A stretch of 25,834 bases of DNA from an uncultured Oscillospiraceae bacterium (GTDB lineage: Bacteria > Bacillota > Clostridia > Oscillospirales > Oscillospiraceae). Position numbers and translations under genes: made by a program. Under the pieces are notes generated by a model. It had not been told where the DNA came from. It ran no database searches and saw nothing but the letters and a program-made list of their open reading frames with translations. The stretch spans positions 1-25,834 of the forward strand of contig CAJUEC010000035.1 in the NCBI GenBank assembly GCA_910585155.1, written 5' to 3'. Within the stretch, counting starts at the first letter, position 1, and every line of letters begins with the position of its first letter. This document shows positions 21,360 to 25,834 of this stretch, piece after piece.

Positions 21360-22625
21360 ATGAGAGAATACGAACTTGTCATCATCGGCGGCGGCCCTGC
21401 CGGGCTGGCCGCGGCGGTGGCCGCCCACGAGGCGGGCCTGCGCGACATCCTCATTCTGGAGCGGGACAACGAGCTGGGCGGCATCCTCAACCAGTGCATC
21501 CACAACGGCTTCGGCCTGCACACCTTCAAGGAGGAGCTCACCGGCCCCGAGTACGCCGGACGCTTCATCGAGCAGGTGAAAAAGCTGGACATTCCCTACA
21601 AGCTGAACACCATGGTGCTGGACCTGGCGGCGGACAAGACCGTCACCGCCATGAACCGGGAGGACGGCCTGTTCCAGCTCCATCCCAAGGCGGTCATCCT
21701 GGCCATGGGCTGCCGGGAGCGGCCCCGGGGCGCGCTGAACATACCCGGCTACCGCCCCGCCGGCATCTTCACCGCCGGCACCGCCCAGCGCCTGGTGAAC
21801 ATGGAGGGCTACATGCCCGGCCGCCGTGTGGTCATCCTGGGCTCCGGCGACATCGGCCTGATCATGGCCCGCCGCATGACCCTGGAGGGGGCCAAGGTCC
21901 AGGTGGTGGCCGAGCTCATGCCCTACTCCGGCGGCCTGAAGCGGAACATCGTCCAGTGCCTGGACGACTACGGCATCCCCCTGAAGCTGAGCCACACCGT
22001 GGTGGACATCGAGGGCAAGAAGCGGGTGGAGGCCATCACCATTGCCCAGGTGGACGAGAAGAACCGGCCTATCCCCGGCACGGAAGAGCGCTACGAGTGC
22101 GACACCCTGCTGCTGTCCTGCGGCCTGATTCCGGAGAACGAGCTGAGCCGGTCCGCTGGGGTGGAGCTGAACCCCGTCACCAACGGCCCCACCGTCAACG
22201 AGAGCCTGGAGACCAGCATACCCGGCGTGTTTGCCGCGGGCAATGTGCTTCACGTCCATGACCTGGTGGACTACGTCTCCGAGGAGGCGGGGGCCGCCGG
22301 CCGCCACGCCGCCGACTACATCGCCGCGGGCTGCAGGGCGGAGGAGCACAAGGCCCTGCCCGTCAGGTGCGAGAACGGGGTGCGCTACACTGTGCCTGTG
22401 GCCATCCGGCCCGACGCCGCCGGGGACACCGTCACCCTGCGCTTCCGGGTGGGCAACGTGTACCAGAACAAGAAGGTGGCGGTCTACGCGGGGGACGCCT
22501 GCATCTTCAGCCGCAAGCGCCCGGTGCTGGCCCCCGGCGAGATGGAGACCGTGATCCTCAAGACCAGCCTGCTGAAGGACCATCCCGAGGCGGACGGCAT
22601 CACCGTGACTCTGGAGGAGGCGTAA
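21360..22625 (+). CDS. FAD/NAD(P)-dependent oxidoreductase, GlpB-position subunit
   Basis: A 421-residue two-dinucleotide-fold flavoprotein. The FAD motif is VIIGGGPAGLAAAVAA (residues 7-22) and the second Rossmann motif is VVILGSGDIGLIMARR. The CGLIPENELSR and FAAGNVLHVHDLVD segments belong to the final FAD-contact region. NQCIHNGFG is a distinctive block of this subfamily. In the clostridial dehydrogenase it probably passes electrons from the GlpA-like subunit to an NAD(P)-type carrier; that direction is inference. GAGGGAGGG precedes the ATG at 21360. It lies between the GlpA-like gene and the DUF1667 gene, and its 3' end carries the ribosome site for the latter. Confidence 0.88.
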   Translation: MREYELVIIGGGPAGLAAAVAAHEAGLRDILILERDNELGGILNQCIHNGFGLHTFKEELTGPEYAGRFIEQVKKLDIPYKLNTMVLDLAADKTVTAMNREDGLFQLHPKAVILAMGCRERPRGALNIPGYRPAGIFTAGTAQRLVNMEGYMPGRRVVILGSGDIGLIMARRMTLEGAKVQVVAELMPYSGGLKRNIVQCLDDYGIPLKLSHTVVDIEGKKRVEAITIAQVDEKNRPIPGTEERYECDTLLLSCGLIPENELSRSAGVELNPVTNGPTVNESLETSIPGVFAAGNVLHVHDLVDYVSEEAGAAGRHAADYIAAGCRAEEHKALPVRCENGVRYTVPVAIRPDAAGDTVTLRFRVGNVYQNKKVAVYAGDACIFSRKRPVLAPGEMETVILKTSLLKDHPEADGITVTLEEA

Positions 22626-22629
22626 GACC

Positions 22630-22998
22630 ATGGAAGAGAAGAATCTGATCTGCATCAACTGCCCGCTGGGCTGTCCGCTCACCGTCACCATGGAGGGCGG
22701 CGAGGTGAAAAAGGTGGAGGGCAACACCTGTCCCCGGGGGGAGGCCTACGCGAAGAAGGAGCTGACCAACCCCACCCGCATCGTCACCAGCACCGTGAAG
22801 GTGAAGGGCGGCAGGCTGGCCATGGCCTCGGTCAAGACCGCCAATGACATCCCCAAGGGAAAGATTTTCGACTGTGTGAAGGCCATCCAGGACATCGAGC
22901 TGGAGGCCCCCGTGGCCATCGGCCAGGTGGTGCTGGCCGACGTGTGCGGCACCGGGGTGGACATCGTGGCCACCAAGAACGTCCCCGCCAAGGACTGA
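22630..22998 (+). CDS. DUF1667 cysteine-motif protein
   Basis: A 122-residue protein with the family's N-terminal motif CINCPLGC (C8, C11, C15) and a fourth cysteine in NTCPRGEAY (C34). This arrangement suits an iron-sulfur cluster and resembles the 4Fe-4S start of molybdopterin oxidoreductases. A fifth Cys lies in IFDCVKAI and a sixth in DVCGTG. It is regularly found as the third gene after GlpA-like and GlpB-like genes in clostridia, so it probably serves as the electron-transfer partner. GGAGGAGG lies inside the previous gene. Its stop is followed by a perfect terminator at 23046. Confidence 0.88.
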   Translation: MEEKNLICINCPLGCPLTVTMEGGEVKKVEGNTCPRGEAYAKKELTNPTRIVTSTVKVKGGRLAMASVKTANDIPKGKIFDCVKAIQDIELEAPVAIGQVVLADVCGTGVDIVATKNVPAKD

Positions 22999-23045
22999 GG
23001 GGGGACGGCGCGCCCGCCCGGAGACGCGGCGCATTCAGACGTTTT

Positions 23046-23081
23046 ACGGCCCCCAGGTCTTGGACCTGGGGGCCGTTTTTT
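23046..23081 (+). terminator. Terminator of the glpA-glpB-DUF1667 operon
   Basis: Perfect 14-bp arms ACGGCCCCCAGGTC / GACCTGGGGGCCGT around TTG, followed by T5-6. The minus-strand side has no T-run, so it is mainly a plus-strand terminator although the convergent gntR gene ends 13 bp away. Confidence 0.9.
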
Positions 23082-23093
23082 GCAGTGGCGCGG

Positions 23094-23768
23094 TTATTTG
23101 AAGTACTGGGGATAGGCGGCGCGGATGGTGGAGGCGTCAATTGTGTAGCGGTTAAGGTGGAGCTCCATCAGGTCCCGGGCGGTTTTTTTGTCCTGACGCT
23201 GGATGGCGTTTACAATCTCCCGGTGGTCCTCCACAATTTTGGTATTCTTTACCGAGGACAGCGCCATGCTGCGCACCCGGTCAAAATGGATGGAGATGTT
23301 CTGCATGAGGGCGAAGATCTGGGATTTCTTGGCGATCCCGAAGAGCATCCCATGAAATTGATTGTCCAGCTCCAGGAATTGCGCGGAGTAGAAGCTGTCC
23401 AGATAGAGGGTCTGGAGGCGGATATTCTCCCGCAGGCGCTCCAGGTCTGCGGGGGTGGCCATCTCGCAGTTCAGCTCAATCACGGCGCACTCCAACAGGT
23501 TGCGCATGAAGCGGGACTCCTCCACAATGTCGTAGTCGATGAGGGGGACAGTGCTCTTTTTCTGGGGCTGGATGTCCACCAGCTTCACCTTGGACAGCTC
23601 GATCAGGGCCTCCCGCACCGGGGTCCGGGACAGGCCCATCTCGGCGGCCAGCTCATTTTCACTGATCTGGCTGCCGGGGGGCAGCTCTAGATTGATGATG
23701 TTTTCCTTGATGGTGCGCAGGGCGTAGTCCCCGCCGCTCTCCCGGGGGAGCCGTTCCAGCAATTTCAT
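23094..23768 (-). CDS. GntR family regulator, FadR/FCD subfamily
   Basis: A 224-residue regulator. The N-terminal winged helix has the GntR pattern ISENELAAEMGLSRTPVREA (about residues 34-53). The C-terminal FCD domain shows the metal/ligand residues LDNQFH, EDHREIVNAI and LMELHLNRY. Many such regulators bind sugar acids and control uronate or gluconate genes. The adjacent divergent genes encode KDPG aldolase and KDG kinase, so those are the likely targets. ATG at 23768 follows TGGAGGCGG; an upstream in-frame start at 23801 would overlap the -10 box. The intergenic region to kdgA holds the second MITE-like copy. Confidence 0.88.
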   Translation of the reverse strand: MKLLERLPRESGGDYALRTIKENIINLELPPGSQISENELAAEMGLSRTPVREALIELSKVKLVDIQPQKKSTVPLIDYDIVEESRFMRNLLECAVIELNCEMATPADLERLRENIRLQTLYLDSFYSAQFLELDNQFHGMLFGIAKKSQIFALMQNISIHFDRVRSMALSSVKNTKIVEDHREIVNAIQRQDKKTARDLMELHLNRYTIDASTIRAAYPQYFK

Positions 23769-23780
23769 AGCGCCGCCTCC

Positions 23781-23828
23781 ATTTGACCAATTCAAATACA
23801 CTGTAGCACACTCCGAAAACTTTGTCTA
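23781..23828 (-). promoter_or_regulatory. gntR promoter and candidate operator
   Basis: TAGACA (23823-23828) - 17 nt - TACAGT (23800-23805) on the minus strand, followed by the inverted repeat ATTTGA-ccaat-TCAAAT (23781-23797). The repeat lies between the -10 box and the ribosome site, suiting self-repression. Confidence 0.5.
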
Positions 23829-23830
23829 CT

Positions 23831-23992
23831 GGGCTTGTCAGAAAATTGTCAGTATACCCAATCGGCGGGTCTTTTTCCGCCATACGGTGTTGATTTGACT
23901 TGAAATATACAAAGTATTTCTGCGTCAAACCGCCTTGTCTGGCAAAAAAATCCCTCGCCGCTGGGCATGTTGACAATGTTCAGACAGAGCCT
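23831..23992 (-). mobile_element. MITE-like 160-bp element, copy 2 (inverted)
   Basis: Reverse-complement copy of 10079-10238. The imperfect terminal inverted repeats are visible at 23831-23860 and 23961-23992, and the internal nested hairpin TTTGAC...GTCAAAT is kept. It lies in the gap between gntR and kdgA. Confidence 0.65.
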
Positions 23993-23993
23993 G

Positions 23994-24014
23994 GGGCTTG
24001 TCAGAAAATTGTCA
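23994..24014. repeat. Solo end of the MITE-like element
   Basis: A 21-bp exact direct repeat of the element's left end at 23831-23851 (GGGCTTGTCAGAAAATTGTC plus A) directly abuts the full copy. It could be a remnant of a second element or of an imprecise event. The rest of 24015-24100 shows no clear feature. Confidence 0.6.
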
Positions 24015-24102
24015 AAATGTCCAGGGGGCGGAGAGGACCCTAAAAAGGTGGGATATGGGATAATGCACAAAAAAACAGGGAAAAATTTTATAGTTCCCCC
24101 AA

Positions 24103-24130
24103 TTGAATTCTAGTATACAAGATGTATAAT
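24103..24130 (+). promoter_or_regulatory. kdgA promoter
   Basis: TTGAAT (24103-24108) - 16 nt - TATAAT (24125-24130). The spacer contains TAGTATACAAGATGTATA, with the half-site GTATACAA that many FadR-type GntR regulators recognise, so it is a possible operator. A leader of about 130 nt follows. Confidence 0.65.
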
Positions 24131-24268
24131 GAGGACAGAGAGACCAGCTCCCGGCTGCAAAGAGGCGGCCGCGGCTCAGCTCCTGTTTGGAGCGGACCGG
24201 CTGGCGGCCATATCCACATACCACGGGCAGGGCCCATCAGTCCGAATATTTTATGGAGGGATGCACCC

Positions 24269-25231
24269 ATGAACAACACGCTGCAAAAAGTCTACGAGAT
24301 CGGCATTATCCCCGTCATCGCCATTGAGGACGCCGCCCAGGCGGTTCCTCTGGCCAAGGCTCTGGTGGCCGGCGGCCTGCCCGCCGCCGAGATCACCTTC
24401 CGCACCGCCGCCGCAGAGGACGCCATCCGCGCCATCGTCAAAGAGGTTCCCGAGATGCTGGTGGGGGCGGGCACGGTGCTCACCTGTGAGCAGGCCGACC
24501 GGGCCATGGATGCCGGGGCCGCCTTCATCGTGGCGCCGGGCTATGACCCCAATGTGACCCGGCATGTCATCGACAAGGGGGGCATCATGATGCCCGGCAC
24601 CGCCACCGCCGGCGAGATGCAGCAGGCCATGAACCAGGGCTGCGAGACGCTGAAGTTCTTTCCCGCCGAGGCCAACGGCGGCGTGGCCATGCTGAAGAAC
24701 ATTGGCGCGGCCCTGAAGAGCGCCAAATGGATGTGCACCGGCGGCGTCAGTGCCAAGAACGTCAACGACTACCTGGGCTATGAGCAGATCGTGGCGGTGG
24801 GCGGAACCTGGATGTGCAAGAGCGACCTCATCAAGGGGGAGAAGTGGGACGAGATCACCAGCCTGTGCAGGGAGGCCGTCCGGACCATGCTGGGCTTCGA
24901 GCTGGCCCACATCGGCGTGAACTGCGCCGACGAGGGGGAGGCGGAGCAGACCGCCAAAACCCTGTGCGCCCTGTTTGGGCTTGACTACAAGGCGGGAAAC
25001 TCCTCCATCTTCGCCGGCAAGGCGGTGGAGTGCATGAAGAGGCCCGGCCGGGGTGCCAACGGCCACATCGCCATCGCCACCAACAGCGTGGACCGGGCGG
25101 TGTACCACCTGGGTCTCCAGGGGGTGGAGTTCCTGGAGGACAGCCGGGTGCTGGACGCCAAGGGCAAGACCAAGGCGATCTACCTCAAGCAGGAGCTGTC
25201 CGGCTTCGCGATTCACTTGGTTCAAAAGTAA
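24269..25231 (+). CDS. KDPG/KHG aldolase fused to a VOC (glyoxalase-like) domain
   Basis: Splits 2-keto-3-deoxy-6-phosphogluconate into pyruvate and glyceraldehyde-3-phosphate. In the 320 residues, about 1-208 are a normal Eda-type aldolase with catalytic Glu in AEITFRT (E41) and the Schiff-base lysine in ETLKFFPAE (K129), followed by CTGGVSAKN. About 210-320 form a second domain starting ELAHIGVNCADE and including GHIAIATNSVDRAVYHL and VEFLEDSR, a VOC-superfamily fold. The usual aldolase is about 210 residues, so this is a fusion; the role of the VOC part is not evident. ATG at 24269 follows GGAGGG. kdgK follows after 62 bp. Confidence 0.92.
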   Translation: MNNTLQKVYEIGIIPVIAIEDAAQAVPLAKALVAGGLPAAEITFRTAAAEDAIRAIVKEVPEMLVGAGTVLTCEQADRAMDAGAAFIVAPGYDPNVTRHVIDKGGIMMPGTATAGEMQQAMNQGCETLKFFPAEANGGVAMLKNIGAALKSAKWMCTGGVSAKNVNDYLGYEQIVAVGGTWMCKSDLIKGEKWDEITSLCREAVRTMLGFELAHIGVNCADEGEAEQTAKTLCALFGLDYKAGNSSIFAGKAVECMKRPGRGANGHIAIATNSVDRAVYHLGLQGVEFLEDSRVLDAKGKTKAIYLKQELSGFAIHLVQK

Positions 25232-25242
25232 ACCCGCCGCGC

Positions 25243-25264
25243 AGGGGCGCACGGTGCGCGTCCC
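25243..25264 (+). other. Hairpin between kdgA and kdgK
   Basis: Arms AGGGGCGCA / TGCGCGTCCC (one unpaired base) around CGG, in the 62-bp gap, with no T-run after it. It may adjust the ratio of the two products or stabilise the upstream message. Confidence 0.4.
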
Positions 25265-25293
25265 TGAAAAACAAATAAGGAGAATGATGAAAT

Positions 25294-25834
25294 ATGTCTA
25301 AAGTGGTAACCTTCGGCGAGCTGATGATCCGGCTCCAGCCCTACAATTACGAGCGGTTCGTCCAGGCGGATCACCTGGAATTCACCTTCGGTGGCGGCGA
25401 GGCCAACGTGGCCGTCTCCCTGGCCAACTACGGCCTGGACGCGGCCTATGTCACCAAGCTCCCCGCCCACGCCATCGGGCAGGCGGCGGTGAACTCCCTG
25501 CGCCGCTACGGCGTGGACACCTCCAAGATCGTCCGGGGCGGCGACCGGGTGGGGATCTACTTCAACGAGAAGGGCGCCTCCCAGCGGGGCAGCGTGTGCA
25601 TCTACGACCGGGCACACTCCGCGATTCAGGAGGCCACCACCGCCGACTTCGACTGGGACAAGATTTTCGACGGCGTGGACTGGTTCCACTTCACCGGCAT
25701 CACCCCGGCTTTAGGGCCCAATGTGGTGGAAATCTGCAAGGAGGCCTGCAAGGCGGCCAAGGCCAAGGGGATCAAGATCTCCTGCGACCTGAACTACCGG
25801 GGCAAGCTGTGGACCCGGGACCAGGCCCGGGCGG
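25294..25834 (+). CDS. kdgK: 2-keto-3-deoxygluconate kinase (PfkB family), cut by window end
   Basis: The visible 180 residues are the N-terminal half of a PfkB/ribokinase-type sugar kinase that phosphorylates 2-keto-3-deoxygluconate to KDPG, the substrate of the aldolase encoded before it. The start MSKVVTFGELMIRL, the block FTFGGGEANVAVSLANYG, the tyrosine-rich YFNEKGASQRGS and ISCDLNYRGKLW match KdgK proteins rather than fructokinase. ATG at 25294 follows AAGGAG at 11-nt spacing; nearby ATGs are out of frame. The ATP-binding C-terminal half with the GAGD motif lies beyond the window. Confidence 0.88.
   Translation, partial: MSKVVTFGELMIRLQPYNYERFVQADHLEFTFGGGEANVAVSLANYGLDAAYVTKLPAHAIGQAAVNSLRRYGVDTSKIVRGGDRVGIYFNEKGASQRGSVCIYDRAHSAIQEATTADFDWDKIFDGVDWFHFTGITPALGPNVVEICKEACKAAKAKGIKISCDLNYRGKLWTRDQARA

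Noticed and set aside
19791..22727. Very long open frame on the minus strand opposite glpA, glpB and the start of the DUF1667 gene
   Set aside because: It is the mirror of GC-rich coding DNA: its composition is dominated by G, H, V, Q and L, and it has no recognisable motif or ribosome site. The plus-strand genes carry clear family signatures.

Overview
The window looks like chromosome of a GC-rich, strictly anaerobic gut Firmicute, most probably an Oscillospiraceae member of the Flavonifractor / Lawsonibacter / Pseudoflavonifractor kind. This placement is an inference. It rests on strong AAGGAGG ribosome sites and sigma-A-type promoters in GC-rich DNA, the rubredoxin-first rubrerythrin, the three-part glycerol-3-phosphate dehydrogenase ending in a DUF1667 protein, and a KDPG aldolase carrying a VOC domain. 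I found no rRNA, tRNA, transposase, phage gene or CRISPR array.

Layout. Positions 1-181 hold tandem terminators. On the minus strand follow serC - ywqG-like - serA (216-3344) and a metal-resistance operon (3656-6941): a CadC-like ArsR repressor with a clear operator, a free-standing HMA metallochaperone, a SAM methyltransferase overlapping it by 4 bases, and a Zn/Cd/Pb P-type ATPase without its own HMA domain. Next are a MarR regulator with a DegV/FakB lipid-binding protein (7157-8487) and a histidine kinase without a partner response regulator (8570-9841). On the plus strand, perR-rubrerythrin (10261-11256) has a Fur/PerR-type box and a mobile-element-like repeat inserted in its leader.

The centre is a triose/glycerol island. 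The PTS-linked dihydroxyacetone kinase dhaKLM (minus) diverges from the glycerol antiterminator protein gene glpP (plus). Further on come a DhaS-like TetR regulator, glpK, glpF and a glpA-glpB-DUF1667 dehydrogenase operon with hairpin-rich leaders. Embedded in this island are a 70-residue protein made of four 16-residue repeats (14296-14508), a peroxiredoxin with a stand-alone AhpF-N-terminal-like disulfide protein (14824-16071), and a candidate structured RNA (16225-16345). The right end is a hexuronate/gluconate branch: a FadR-type GntR regulator divergent from a KDPG aldolase-VOC fusion and kdgK, which runs off the window.

Working together: glycerol enters through GlpF, is phosphorylated by GlpK and oxidised to dihydroxyacetone phosphate by the GlpA/GlpB/DUF1667 complex. 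Dihydroxyacetone enters the same pool through DhaKLM, and KDG through KdgK and the aldolase. PerR, rubrerythrin, AhpC and the AhpF-like protein handle peroxide. The items most worth following are the four-repeat small protein, the candidate RNA, the paired inverted MITE-like repeats, and the hairpin repeats that bracket the metal cassette.
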